A DNA stretch of 20,160 nucleotides from Candidatus Propionivibrio dominans (GTDB lineage Bacteria; Pseudomonadota; Gammaproteobacteria; Burkholderiales; Rhodocyclaceae), in the NCBI GenBank assembly GCA_016709335.1, contig JADJNC010000044.1, forward strand, positions 1 to 20,160. Reading direction: 5' to 3'. The notes under the pieces are model-generated. The model worked only from the letters and a program-made list of their open reading frames with translations, was not told where the DNA came from and did no database searches. Shown here piece by piece: positions 1-7,717 of this stretch. Every line of letters begins with the position of its first letter. Position 1 is the first letter of the stretch. A program made the translations under genes and the position numbers.

Positions 1-471
1 CGAGCCACCGCCACGCGGTTCGGTGGCAAACCGACACGAGCGGAAACCATCCATCTGACGCTGGCCTTTCTCGGGGATGTGCCTGAAGCGCAGTTACCCT
101 TGCTGCGACAGACGGCGCAAAGCATCCGTGCTGAACCGTTCGTGCTGGAAATTGATTGCCTCGGGTTTTGGAACAAGAACCACTTGCTTTGGGTCGGGAA
201 TGCGTTGCCCAACGTTGCCTTGGCAGAACTGATCGAGCGGTTACAGCAGGCGTTGATCGAGGCCGGTTTTGCGGTCGATGGACGAAACCGCATCTTTACC
301 CCGCACATCACGCTGATCCGAAAAACTTCCTGAGGCTGTCGTGCCACTCACGCTTCCCGCGATTGACCCGATCTCTTGGCACTGTACTCGCTTCGCCTTG
401 GTCTGCTCGAAACGCCTGGCGCTGGCGCAACTTACCAGACCCTGGTCGATTTTCCATTGTGTCGGCAGTGA
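1..471 (+). CDS. thpR: RNA 2',3'-cyclic phosphodiesterase (LigT/ThpR family), 5'-truncated by window edge, frameshifted
   Basis: This is a 2H phosphoesterase of the LigT/ThpR family, which opens 2',3'-cyclic phosphates on RNA and acts in the cytoplasm. The two catalytic signatures are present: HLTL at 52-63 and HITL at 304-315. The start lies before base 1. The frame as written stops at 333, just after the second motif, but the family normally continues about 50 residues. The continuation is visible: skipping one base of the five A at 321-325 reads on through ISWHCTRFALVCS, and a second one-base shift near 407-412 returns to the first frame and ends GATYQTLVDFPLCRQ-stop at 471, a typical family C-terminus. 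The two compensating indels suggest sequencing error more than decay. The assignment is firm; whether the gene is intact in the organism is not. Confidence 0.85.
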
Positions 472-644
472 CGAGCAATTGGAATAATTCTGACCCACAG
501 GTCGTCAACATCCTTATCCGATGAGGGAACAGGACTGGTCAACAGACGTTCGCGAAGTTCATCGACCGCAACAGTTCGGCGGCTACCATCCGACCCCCGG
601 AGCACCCAGTTTTTCGTTTCAATGTCCGTTTTGCAGTTAATTAC
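432..644 (-). CDS. Possible small protein, unrecognised, overlapping the 3' end of thpR
   Basis: A 70-codon minus-strand frame has a composition that looks coding, with stretches such as VAVDELRERLL and DVDDLWVRIIPIARHCR. It ends at the TAA of 432-434, inside the repaired thpR reading frame, so the two genes would converge and overlap by about 40 bases. The frame is open back to a stop near 658 but contains no ATG, GTG or TTG before the coding-like part. Just upstream, an AAGGGG Shine-Dalgarno-like stretch stands before a GTG in another frame, which would fit one more single-base indel. I do not recognise a family. Moderate to low certainty. Confidence 0.35.
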   Translation of the reverse strand, partial: VINCKTDIETKNWVLRGSDGSRRTVAVDELRERLLTSPVPSSDKDVDDLWVRIIPIARHCRHNGKSTRVW

Positions 645-827
645 TGTTGGCTGATTTTAAACACACCCCTTGATGGTGTTGCTACAGATGGTTACCAAAA
701 CTATTCAGTATCTTGACAACTACTTCCCGAGACAGAGCGTTGTGTAAGCAGGTGGCTTCTTGTCACTGACGAACAAGAACGAGGTGGATGTTCGGCCTGC
801 ATGACTATTAAATAACGGAAAGTGAAA
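645..827. other. Intergenic region with no gene
   Basis: No reading frame here is convincing. A TTGACA hexamer lies at 713-718, a possible -35 element for the gene starting at 828, but no good -10 hexamer follows at the usual spacing. The stretch is somewhat richer in A and T than its neighbours. Confidence 0.4.
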
Positions 828-1139
828 ATGAAAAAGAGCTTAGCCCTATGTGTTGGTATCGCTTCGAAGAATGGAGTATATGAAATAGTAGCCTTGGAAC
901 GTGGAAGGGAATCAGTCACGATGAAATTCCCTGCCACGACGATGGGCCTTGAAGCCATAAAACATTTCCTGACGAGTTACAGCAATCACGTACGGTTGGC
1001 CGTGGCTGGCGTTGCTGCACTCAGTCTGGCTCTGGCGCTGGGAAACGTTCCCGGGCGTGAAACATTCATTGTTTCATCCAACAGCAGCATCGCCGACCAG
1101 GCGGCGGCATTGGCACACTATGCCGAACACACTCTTTGA
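828..1139 (+). CDS. Conserved-looking protein of unknown function, 103 aa
   Basis: I do not recognise a named family. The start is taken as ATG 828 because GGAAAG at 817-822 sits five bases upstream; a GTG at 822 is the alternative. The N-terminus (VGIASKNGVYEIVALERG) followed by a KFPATTMGLEAIKHFL segment resembles the beta-strand/helix opening of RNase H-like folds, as in IS110 transposase N-terminal domains, but no acidic catalytic residue stands in the expected first strand (VGIA rather than VGID). A hydrophobic alanine/leucine-rich segment (about residues 55-75) and a C-terminal helix with DQAAALAHYAEHTL complete it. The frame is intact. It stands alone, with the recombinase-associated remnant converging from the other strand 15 bases downstream. 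Function is not inferred. Confidence 0.6.
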   Translation: MKKSLALCVGIASKNGVYEIVALERGRESVTMKFPATTMGLEAIKHFLTSYSNHVRLAVAGVAALSLALALGNVPGRETFIVSSNSSIADQAAALAHYAEHTL

Positions 1140-1153
1140 CCCTCGATCATCGG

Positions 1154-1421
1154 TCAGCCATCGTCCCGATTGATCAACATCTCGCGCTGTCCCGCCCACT
1201 CCACCGGAAACGGCCCCATCAAATCTCTCAACGTCAGATGCGTGGGTTGCCGCCCTACCAGTATGGCCTCGACGATTCCTGTGCCAGCAGCGCCACCCGG
1301 ATGACCCAACTGACAAAGATGGCGCAATCTTCTCAGCCTTGCCAATTTCCTCCAGACACCCACAGGTCCCGTTCTCCAGCAGCGCTTGCCACCGAAACGT
1401 CCGCGCGATTGCCTTGACCAT
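1154..1421 (-). pseudogene. Remnant of a recombinase-associated HTH protein, three-frame split
   Basis: Reading the minus strand in three successive frames recovers one protein of about 90 residues: VKAIARTFRWQALLENGTCG...LEEIGKAEKI, then FVSWVIRVALLAQ, then GIVEAILVGRQP...LMGPFPVEWAGQREML and a TGA at 1154. This matches my recollection of the small helix-turn-helix proteins (EIA.AEKI..SYVSRILRLTLLAPDIVEAIL and PFPVEW signatures) that follow or end serine recombinases in mobile elements. Two single-base shifts are needed, near 1315-1325 and near 1280. No recombinase catalytic domain is visible upstream. It is either a decayed element tail or an error-broken gene. The family match is from memory, not a search. 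Confidence 0.5.
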
Positions 1422-1508
1422 AATGCTGTTGATGGTGGCCCTCGGTGCCGGATTTCCTTGTTCTCCTTAGCAAGGCTGGGGGCATGAGCAGCCCCAAATA
1501 AAAGCTAC

Positions 1509-1712
1509 CTAATCTTGATGCGAGATTTCGACATACGATTCAAGGTCAGAATCTGATGCTGCTTCCCAATCGGGGTCGTAGAGTTTGTCCTCGTCACTCT
1601 CGAAGCAATGGGGGGCCTTGTTCTTTCGCATGTCCTCCGCGGGGGTAGTACTTGAAGACGAGGCAATCTTCCGACGATCCTTGCCACGTCTATTTTCAGG
1701 TTTAACAGGCAT
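1509..1712 (-). CDS. Small acidic protein of unknown function, 67 aa
   Basis: The start at 1712 (ATG, reading MPVKPENRRGKDRR) is chosen because GGGAGA lies seven bases upstream; longer versions starting further back lack a ribosome binding site. The protein has a basic N-terminus (about residues 4-15, KPENRRGKDRRK), a serine/threonine linker and a strongly acidic C-terminus with DEDKLYDPDWEAASDSDLESY. This charge split suggests a disordered protein or a small binding adaptor, but I recognise no family. It runs divergently from nothing nearby and is 90 bases upstream of the remnant at 1154-1421 on the same strand. Confidence 0.5.
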   Translation of the reverse strand: MPVKPENRRGKDRRKIASSSSTTPAEDMRKNKAPHCFESDEDKLYDPDWEAASDSDLESYVEISHQD

Positions 1713-1827
1713 GATGGTTCTCCCATTAAAGCATTGGCGGTTAAGGAAACATAGCACGGATGCGCTTGCATCAATAGCCCAACAACAGGCTAAATGGTAT
1801 TTTTCAACGTGAGAGTGTCATCAGACC

Positions 1828-2403
1828 TTAGTCTGCTTGAACCCTAGGATAAAAACATCGATTGGCAGAGCGACAACGCTTGCTGCAAAAGACAAGGGGC
1901 GATCTGCAATCCAGATAAAGATAAAAAGTCAGCATGAAAAACGGAGGCGCGCAGACAAGCGCATCACGAAACCCGGCCCCCCCAAGCTGCCATATTTTCC
2001 CCGGCGCCGGAGAAAGCATGAAGGCGCCACCCACATCAACCACAACCAGCAGCAGGGTGATCAGCAAGCCGAAGCGATACCACGGCCAGCCTTGCAGTGG
2101 TTTATTGCCGGCCAGGCGCCATGCCCCGTAACCGGCCATGAATCCCATGATCGGCCAGGCGAGCATGAAAATGCTAAAGGCTGAAGGCGTGCCGCCAGCA
2201 ACCCAGGGCATCAGCAGCACCTGCGGCAATGCGGCAAGGAGCACAAGGCCGAAATCAGACCATCGGAAAACCTTGTTTTTGACGGTAAGCCCAATGCAGA
2301 CCACCAGATAGGCCGGGATCGCCAGGACGGAAGGAATGGAGTTCGATGTGATGGCCAGATTCCCGATCTGTAGCAGAAGAAGCGGAGAGTCTGGAGAAAA
2401 CAT
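1828..2403 (-). CDS. Polytopic membrane protein of unknown function
   Basis: The 191-residue frame is dominated by hydrophobic segments: about residues 8-37, 48-65, 78-96, 108-128 and 143-162, so at least five membrane passes. It is the last gene of a minus-strand operon, starting 17 bases after the stop of the Mrr-like/HAD-like fusion, with GGAG before the ATG. The final 30 residues as written are oddly cysteine-rich and polar. A one-base shift in the T-rich run near 1936-1948 gives instead a hydrophobic ending, FIWIADRPLSFAASVVALPI and GFKQTKV, stopping at 1821. That reading continues the membrane pattern and is probably the true C-terminus. No enzymatic motif is seen. Confidence 0.65.
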   Translation of the reverse strand: MFSPDSPLLLLQIGNLAITSNSIPSVLAIPAYLVVCIGLTVKNKVFRWSDFGLVLLAALPQVLLMPWVAGGTPSAFSIFMLAWPIMGFMAGYGAWRLAGNKPLQGWPWYRFGLLITLLLVVVDVGGAFMLSPAPGKIWQLGGAGFRDALVCAPPFFMLTFYLYLDCRSPLVFCSKRCRSANRCFYPRVQAD

Positions 2404-2420
2404 CGCGCGGCTCCGGGAAA

Positions 2421-3518
2421 TTATGCGGAGCGACGCAAAGACAGGGACAGTGCTCGTTCCAGCCTGTCTATTGCGGACGGATTAAGGCCAAAGGAAGGAT
2501 TGACAACAACCAGTTCAGCGCACCCGGACGGGAACTGCTGCGGTTCACTATCGAGGGCGACCCAGGGCGTTTGTTTTCCCGAAGGACATTGTGCAAGGTA
2601 ACGCTGAATCGAAAAATACCGACCGGAAGGATGCGGTTCGGTTACGCCAACAAGGGTCAGCCCGGTTTCTGAAGAGTGCATCTCGATGCGGGTTCCGGCG
2701 GGAAGCGTTGTGGCGACCAGGCGCGTCAATGGATAGCTCGTGATGAGGTCGTTCAGCGCCTCCAAACCTGATGACACACCCAACAAATCAACGAACAGAA
2801 CACATTCGGACGTAGGCTTGGTCATCACATCGCTCCCACAGGTTTTCTGGGCGCTGGTGTGATGCGGTGCTGCGCGAGAGGAGGGCGTGTCCATGAACTG
2901 TTTCGCCATCTCGACCAGATGATCGGTGGTCATCAGTCGCAACCCTTTGCGATCCCCCCACTGTTTTGCTTCGGGAAGGAAATGGCCGGTGGTGATGGCA
3001 ATCGCGCCGGAGGCCTCAACTATCATGGCGGCTTTTTGCAGTGACTGAAGCGCTTGCATTCCGATCGAATCTTCATCGAAATGATTAAACTGGAGAAGAA
3101 GGTTTTCCTTCTTGCGGGTAAGAATCCAGTCCGCGTCGTCCTGTCGATGCAACTCGTTGACCGCAGATCGGATTTTGTACCCTGACAAACGAAAGAGAAT
3201 GGTCAGAAACCTTTCGAAATCCTTCCGGTTCATGGCGGACAGGATTTCTGGGGAAGCATTTTTAGCCAGGTAGTTGATCCAGCGCACCTCGCGAAGGATG
3301 GCATTGACGGCAAGAAAGGCAAAGGAGAGGGCGACCAGTGCGCTGATGAGGCTGACAAACGGGGCTTTGTTGTCATAGGCCGAGACGAAGGAAAACCCGG
3401 CAGCGGCCGAAGCGACAACGACATGAAGACCGGCAGGGAGGTTGATGATCCTGGCGAGCAGGTCATCAACCGGGTTCTTTCGACTTTTGGAATGTAGTGT
3501 CAGTGCGCGCCAGGACAT
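2421..3518 (-). CDS. Membrane-anchored Mrr-like nuclease domain fused to a HAD-like domain, both with altered active sites
   Basis: The 365-residue protein has two hydrophobic segments (about 31-48 and 53-72). An Mrr-like restriction-endonuclease fold follows (about 96-210): FERFLTILFRLSGYKI, then D130 in DDADW, then LLLQFN at 140-145 and ITTGHF at 175-180. Canonical Mrr enzymes have a D...QxK core; here the lysine position is N145. The C-terminal part (about 238-360) resembles the HAD-like domain known from Swiss-army-knife RNA repair proteins, with FVDLLGV at 242-248, WVALDS at 319-324 and NPSFGL at 340-345. The DxD nucleophile motif is D244-L-L, so the second aspartate is lost. Family assignments are by eye. 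It overlaps the upstream small gene by 19 bases and precedes a membrane-protein gene, so it is probably translated with both. If nuclease chemistry is lost, a sensing or scaffolding role is possible; that is inference. Confidence 0.6.
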   Translation of the reverse strand: MSWRALTLHSKSRKNPVDDLLARIINLPAGLHVVVASAAAGFSFVSAYDNKAPFVSLISALVALSFAFLAVNAILREVRWINYLAKNASPEILSAMNRKDFERFLTILFRLSGYKIRSAVNELHRQDDADWILTRKKENLLLQFNHFDEDSIGMQALQSLQKAAMIVEASGAIAITTGHFLPEAKQWGDRKGLRLMTTDHLVEMAKQFMDTPSSRAAPHHTSAQKTCGSDVMTKPTSECVLFVDLLGVSSGLEALNDLITSYPLTRLVATTLPAGTRIEMHSSETGLTLVGVTEPHPSGRYFSIQRYLAQCPSGKQTPWVALDSEPQQFPSGCAELVVVNPSFGLNPSAIDRLERALSLSLRRSA

Positions 3519-3694
3519 GATTGACGATCGTGTCGTTCATGTTGAGGGTCGGCGGGGATAGGGCGAGTCAGCCCATCGATGATGTTCCCGCGCAAAGTAA
3601 CGGCCCCCAGCCCAGGCCTGTCAGAGGTTAATCCAAGGGACGCAATGGCCGCAGACCCCTCTTTGGCCGCAGAAAATTGGCTCGTGTTTGTCAT
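3500..3694 (-). CDS. Small protein of unknown function, 64 aa, first gene of operon
   Basis: The ATG at 3694 (MTNTSQFSAAKEG) is preceded by an AAGGGGG Shine-Dalgarno sequence at ideal spacing, which is the main support for a real gene. The product is short, polar and without recognised motifs; the last 25 residues are rich in histidine, arginine and proline and look disordered. Its end overlaps the start of the Mrr-like/HAD-like gene by 19 bases, suggesting translational coupling. It may be a leader-type small protein; no function is inferred. Confidence 0.45.
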   Translation of the reverse strand: MTNTSQFSAAKEGSAAIASLGLTSDRPGLGAVTLRGNIIDGLTRPIPADPQHERHDRQSCPGAH

Positions 3695-4076
3695 TGTGCC
3701 CCCTTGTGATTCCCTCTTGAATAAACCAATTGACTCCATCTGTTTATTTTCAGAGGCCGGCGGAAACTGCCGGGCCCGTGAAAATGATGATGTAGGGCTC
3801 TGGGTGGGCGTTGTTCGCGCGGGTAGTATTTAACGGTCTTGTGGCACCTACCGGCCCCTTCACAGGTGACCGGCTCTCTTCCGCCGACCGGAAATGTCGG
3901 CTATTTTCTGATAGCGGCCGTCAACCAGCGCCACGCCACAGAATGGGCTATCCGATGTGTTCAACCGGGACGCGCGCGGGACGCCCGGCAGAAGTTTCGG
4001 AATGGTGCAAAATGCGCCGTCGTGTCCCGGAAGGGCTGCTGATGGGGCAAGGAAAAGTCGACGAAAACAACGTGCT
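3695..4076. other. Intergenic region with no convincing gene
   Basis: Between the divergently placed minus-strand units no frame has both a ribosome binding site and family-like sequence. Several overlapping plus-strand frames run through it but read as shadows. It presumably holds the promoter for the operon beginning at 3694. Confidence 0.4.
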
Positions 4077-4235
4077 TTATTCGCACAACGTCCTCTCGAC
4101 GACGGTGGTGTGCTCCGAGTCGCACTGTTCATCCCCTTTGTTCATCGAATGAGCTATCGAATAGATCATCGAAGGCAGGGCAAGAATCGCGGCAACAAGA
4201 AGCCAACTCCCCGGAAAACGACTGTGTTGACCCAT
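4077..4235 (-). CDS. Small single-pass membrane protein, 52 aa
   Basis: The ATG at 4235 (MGQHSRFPGSW) follows a perfect GGAGG at a five-base spacing, which fixes this start over the longer frame beginning at 4280. One hydrophobic segment (about residues 11-27, WLLVAAILALPSMIYSI) is followed by a polar tail with CDSEHTTVVERTLCE. This suggests a membrane-anchored small protein with two cysteines outside the segment. No family is recognised. It is divergent from the M48 peptidase gene, with a copy of a dispersed repeat (4311-4344) between them. Confidence 0.5.
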   Translation of the reverse strand: MGQHSRFPGSWLLVAAILALPSMIYSIAHSMNKGDEQCDSEHTTVVERTLCE

Positions 4236-4310
4236 AGATACCTCCAACAAGTGCAAGAGCGAACACCTGAATGATCCCATTGCCGCTTTTAGGGGTCACG
4301 CGGGTTATCT

Positions 4311-4344
4311 CGCCAAAAAGGCGGGGTCAGGCGGGGAAAAGGTC
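4311..4344 (+). repeat. Dispersed repeat copy 1 (GCCAAAAAG...GGGG...GGAAA type)
   Basis: This 34-base stretch is a diverged relative of nearly identical stretches at 12523-12552 and 18234-18267. It shares CGCCAAAAAG, a following GGGGT and a GGGAAA.GGTC end. It may be an insertion-sequence terminus. Being the most diverged copy, it is the least certain. Confidence 0.4.
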
Positions 4345-4423
4345 ACAGTGCACGAAAGCGGATCGTATGAAAACGTCTTTCAAGTCAGAATCGGGAGCAC
4401 AGACTTTCAGCGAAAGATAATTG

Positions 4424-4971
4424 ATGATCCCCGTGCGCGCGACCCGGGTCGGACTCGTCCTGTTGGGCATCAGCGTGCTTGTCGCGGGCGTGGATTACGC
4501 GCTGATCTTCATCGGGAAATCCGGGTATCCGTCATCGATGCAAGGCGGGTGTTTGCCGTGACCGTACCGGAAGGCGGCGGGCACAGGCTATTCGTGAGCA
4601 ATTTCTTGATCATGACCTTCACGCCGGAGGCACTCCGGGGTGTTCTTGCACACGAATATGGCCACATGCGGCAGAAGCATCCGGCCAAGCAAGCCGTCCT
4701 CCTTGGCTTGGTGGCGGGTGTCAAGATGACTGCCGGTATTCCTCTGCTGGCCGGTCTGGCGATTTTGTTCCTGTACCTCTGGATGCTGCGCGAGTGGGAG
4801 TTTATTGCGGATAGCGAGGCCCTGCGGTTGGCCGGGTCTGAATCTCTGAAAAAGGCGTTCCACGAATATCATGTGGTTTCCGGGGACACGGTTGAGGCCA
4901 GCTTGTTTTCGGAGATTTTCAGCGGTCATCCGAGTTTCGCCAGGCGATGGGCACGCATTGCAGGACGTTGA
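4424..4971 (+). CDS. M48-family zinc metallopeptidase, membrane-associated, frameshifted near 4514
   Basis: The core LVAHEYGH-type motif is seen as VLAHEYGHMRQKHP, with HEYGH providing two zinc ligands and the catalytic glutamate. Downstream EWEFIADSEALRLAG carries the third ligand glutamate and the conserved AD of M48 peptidases, which act at the membrane on misfolded or signal proteins. The motif frame continues 5' to 4348 but reads as junk there. A better N-terminus is in another frame: ATG 4424, MIPVRATRVGLVLLGISVLV and then DYALIFIG, a membrane segment. A missing base at GGGAAA (4514-4519) would join it to EIRVSVIDARRVFAVTVP, the usual M48 lead-in. A second hydrophobic hairpin lies between the HExxH and the third ligand (AVLLGLVAGV...LAILFLYLW). 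Family assignment is secure; integrity is doubtful. Confidence 0.8.
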
Positions 4972-5115
4972 CAGTGGACAGGTGCCCGCGCTTTCCCCGT
5001 TCTCGACCGACCCGTTCGCCTGCGAACCTGTCGGCGAAGCCGACCTGACAGGCCGGGTCGGTGGGAGTAGCCCGCAAAGAAAGCGCGGCGTGCGGGCCAG
5101 TCAGTGGCCGCAGGC

Positions 5116-5633
5116 TCAGTCCCGAGACAATCGTCGGGGAATGCGCTCGCCGGCAAGCAAATAGACCTGCGTCACGGAAAGTTCAAGGTAGGCCGCCATG
5201 CGCCGCAGAACATCGGGTTTGGCCTTGCCGCCCGGTCCCCATTCCTGTTCTGCATGATGTCCAGCAGGTCGATTCGACTGATCTCGAGTGCAGACGCAAC
5301 ATCGTTGATTTTGTGCTGGTTGGCGTGCATTTTTTCAATCAAGGCAAGGCTGAGCAGGTCGGTATTGCTGATGAAATAGGCAATAGGAGGGCGGTGATGC
5401 ACCGCATCCCGGCAAACCAGTGCATTGACTCTCTCCCAAGCGGTTTCTGTCGTTGGCCAAGGGTAAGGATCAATGACGTTGAAGTGAAAGGCATGGGTGC
5501 TATTGCTGCATTGTCCCGACGTATTGCCCTGCTGAATCAATCGGACCACCTCGTCAAACGCCTGCGCAACATCATCCGCATCATTGCCACGAAGGTTCAT
5601 GGTGATAAAAACATACTTTTGTTCGGTAGCCAT
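5116..5633 (-). CDS. Unrecognised N-terminal domain with HTH-like C-terminal region, frameshifted
   Basis: ATG 5633 is preceded by AAGGAGA at five to six bases. The first 95 residues (MATEQKYVFITMNLRG...) form no domain I recognise. Residues about 100-130 (ALIEKMHANQHKINDVASALEISRIDLLDIMQN) look like an HTH of the XRE/lambda-repressor kind. As written the frame ends at 5172. A single missing base in GGGG near 5242 joins it to PGGKAKPDVLRRMAAYLELS and VYLLAGERIPRRLSRD, stopping at 5116, a sensible continuation for a DNA-binding repressor. It is probably a transcriptional regulator. The N-terminal part resembles no ligand domain I can name. Confidence 0.55.
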
Positions 5634-6257
5634 TTTCTTCTCCTTGAATTGAAGCCAGGGCGTGTTTCCCCCCGAGGCAAAGCGCCATGGCCCCTGTCAA
5701 TAATTAATGAATTGCTGGACCAAAAAAGTCAGTACGTTCTCAGGATCGGCAAGACGACAACCAAGGCACCGCTGGGCACACGCAGGCGAACGTTGGTTTT
5801 GCGGCGTACTGTCAGGAGAAAACCTGGCGGCTTGGGCCTTGAATGCGATATTTCATGCTGCAGACGATCATGCTTCTGGCACAGAGGGTGTTGAGTCACC
5901 CTCAGCCGCTCACCCTCTTTACCCCGGTCCCTTGTCCAGTGAATCCTGAGACCTTGCGCTCTGTTCAATCGTCGGCGCTGTCGCATCCGGCGGCAGACAA
6001 CAGGACACGCAAGGGGTGGTGTTTCAGGCATTAAACCGAATCATGATGTGACTCCCGGAAAAATTTACGAAACCGGTCTGGGTTATCGTAAGCGGTTGGA
6101 TTACCCGATATGGTTGAACATCGGAGTGAATCGACCGGTATCGCGGGTCGCTGGCGTTTGCCTCAAAGAGACGAAATCTTCGTGCTCGTTGCTCATAAAC
6201 AACTGCAGGAGCACGGCCAGCGATGAAAATGAGCGTTTATTTGGCTCATTTCGCGAA
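5634..6257. other. Region with no convincing gene
   Basis: About 620 bases contain several overlapping frames of 60-100 codons on both strands, but none combines a ribosome binding site with recognisable protein features. A 31-codon frame starting ATGAGCAACGAGCACGAAG (minus strand, around 6195) is possible but unsupported. This may be decayed sequence beside the transposase remnant. Confidence 0.4.
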
Positions 6258-6835
6258 TCATGTTGTTAAGCCGACCCACCAAAGCGCCATAGCGAGCCAC
6301 TGAGTGGCTTTCGGGCCATTTCCATGTTCGCGGTCGAGGGCGCGAAACCAACCCAAGTAGTGTGCCAAGTAGCTGGTTGCTACACCGCGAAACTTGCAGA
6401 CCCAGCCTGTGAGTCGGCTGTGATAGGCATTGACGTTCTGCGTTCGGCCCCGTCAACTCGAATGCCGGCCGACAGGTTACGGCTGATGCTCCACACCGAT
6501 GTGGTGCGCTGCGGCGGCCAATGCGGGACTACCGTCGGTGCAAAGCACCGCATCCTTGGTCAGGAACGGCTTCAGCGCGGCAGAGAGCGTCGTCATAGTC
6601 ATAGCGTTCAGAACACAATCCATCGTTACGCCGACACGATCCCTCGCGATCAGAACCGGCACTTGTTCGTGTGAGAACCCACGCCTTGTGGGCTTGCCTC
6701 CGCGCTTGCGTGCTTTCCGGTCCAGGCCGCTTCGCCCTGAACGAAAGCAAGAACATCGTTTTGTCGCTCGGCAATGCCGGTCAGCGCCAGCGGCTGGGCC
6801 ATGGGCAGCGCCGGGAAGCAATGCCGCCAACGGTG
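6258..6835 (-). pseudogene. IS1595-family (ISXO2-like) transposase remnant, several frameshifts
   Basis: Joining minus-strand frames recovers much of a DDE transposase: RWRHCFPALP...LALTGIAE, KTMFLLSFRAKR, then GLDRKARKRGGKPTRRG and EQVPVLIARDR, DAVLCTDGSPALAAAAHHIGVEHQP, then [12 protein letters not shown], and finally [20 protein letters not shown] and [13 protein letters not shown] to a TGA at 6258. These are hallmark segments of the IS1595/ISXO2 family (the CTDG aspartate, and VNAYHSRL...F.GVAT.YL..YLGW). At least three to four single-base shifts separate the pieces, and the N-terminal zinc-binding region is not found. The element is therefore non-functional as read, unless the indels are errors. 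I could not define terminal inverted repeats. Confidence 0.75.
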
Positions 6836-6951
6836 ACCAACTACGCCGACCTCCAGTCGCTATAGGTGGCTCACCGGGTGAGCTACCAACCTGGTTTGCG
6901 AATAAGCCGTTTTTTTCTTGAGCACCCGCTTTGGCAGGCGCTCAAGAAAGA

Positions 6952-6975
6952 CCTCTCCCCGGTTTCGGGGAAAGG
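6952..6975 (-). terminator. Probable transcription terminator of the GHKL operon
   Basis: A strong stem (CCTTTCCCCG / CGGGGAGAGG on the minus strand) lies 17 bases after the TGA at 6992 and is followed by a pyrimidine-rich TCTTTCTT. The tail is not a clean T run, so termination strength is uncertain. Confidence 0.5.
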
Positions 6976-6991
6976 TTAAAACCGGAAAAGC

Positions 6992-7339
6992 TCAGGCCGC
7001 CTCAACGGACAGACGGCCTTTCTCGTCAAAGTTCACAAGAAAAGAGCGGTTGCGAAGATTCGCCTTGTTTTGCGCACCGGACGATTGAAGACTCTTGGTC
7101 AGGGTCTCAACACCCTCTTCGCCATTCAAGATCGCCAGGAGGTTCTCCAGGGCTTCTCTGTCCAGGTCGAGATCCGTTTGCTGAAACGTATCGTTCTCGC
7201 CCATGTAGGTGGAAAGCTGGAGCAGAACGCCGCTCGCATACGTACTGCCTTTGGGCACCAGAATGCTCGGACGATACGAGTAGTGCGAGCCCAGGGAAAC
7301 CGGTTCGTCCAGAATGACCCTCTGGCCCGCAAGGGTCAC
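6992..7339 (-). CDS. C-terminal frame of the GHKL block, 115 aa, unknown domain
   Basis: The frame opens with a GTG at 7339 that overlaps the TGA of the preceding frame (GTGA), without a clear Shine-Dalgarno. It encodes TLAGQRVILDEPVSLGSHYS...GLQLS-like beta-rich sequence, then an acidic helix (DLDREALENLLAILNGEEG) and ends VNFDEKGRLSVEAA. No domain is recognised. Two readings are possible: a separate protein translated by stop-start coupling, or the C-terminal part of one roughly 540-residue GHKL protein broken by a one-base indel at 7336-7340. The second is favoured by the missing ribosome binding site and the many indels elsewhere in the window. Confidence 0.6.
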   Translation of the reverse strand: MTLAGQRVILDEPVSLGSHYSYRPSILVPKGSTYASGVLLQLSTYMGENDTFQQTDLDLDREALENLLAILNGEEGVETLTKSLQSSGAQNKANLRNRSFLVNFDEKGRLSVEAA

Positions 7340-7710
7340 CGAGAGTGTTTCAAATACACGAACGTCGGCACGACAAAGCCGCCTGAAAAGTAATCCCGAG
7401 CAATGACCTTTCCGCTGATCCGTACTTTTTCTTGATCCAGATTCTTGATGAACGGTTGAGCCCAGTGGTCTTCGTGAAGCTTGTGCGACGTAAAAAGGTA
7501 TCCAAGCGCTTTGGCAAACATCAGCTTGGCAAACCCGTCTACGGAATCTTCATATTCAATGTCCTCACACAAAACCATTTCCCCGGATTCCACCTGCGCT
7601 TGAGTTACGGGCGTTTTATTGATGCCGTAGAACGAACAATTCTCTTCGTTCGTCGGCGTGTCATCAATAATCCTGAGTTCGCACGCAGGCAAAATGGGCA
7701 CATCGTTCAT
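7336..7710 (-). CDS. Middle frame of the GHKL block, 124 aa, unknown domain
   Basis: ATG 7710 (MNDVPILPACELRIIDD) has GAGG upstream. The same frame is open further 5' and reads PAEELMNDVPILP, which would continue smoothly from the end of the ATPase frame (RYWKAAYSAG) if one base were restored near 7718-7724. The protein is acidic in the middle (ESGEMVLCEDIEYEDSVDGF) with a C-terminus GGFVVPTFVYLKHSR. No domain is recognised. It is either an independent small partner of the ATPase or the middle of a single split protein. Confidence 0.6.
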   Translation of the reverse strand: MNDVPILPACELRIIDDTPTNEENCSFYGINKTPVTQAQVESGEMVLCEDIEYEDSVDGFAKLMFAKALGYLFTSHKLHEDHWAQPFIKNLDQEKVRISGKVIARDYFSGGFVVPTFVYLKHSR

Positions 7711-7717
7711 CAATTCC

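Noticed and set aside
4511..4520. Programmed -1 frameshift at ATCGGGAAAT in the M48 gene
   Set aside because: The heptamer does not fit the X-XXY-YYZ slippery pattern in frame, and indels of the same kind are common across the window.
5061..5894. A 277-codon plus-strand frame
   Set aside because: It is the shadow of the minus-strand HTH-like gene, which has a good ribosome binding site and sensible sequence.
6910..6948. TTTTTTT followed by CTTGAGC...GCTCAAG as an intrinsic terminator
   Set aside because: The T run precedes the hairpin on the plus strand, and becomes A on the minus strand, so neither orientation gives hairpin followed by T.
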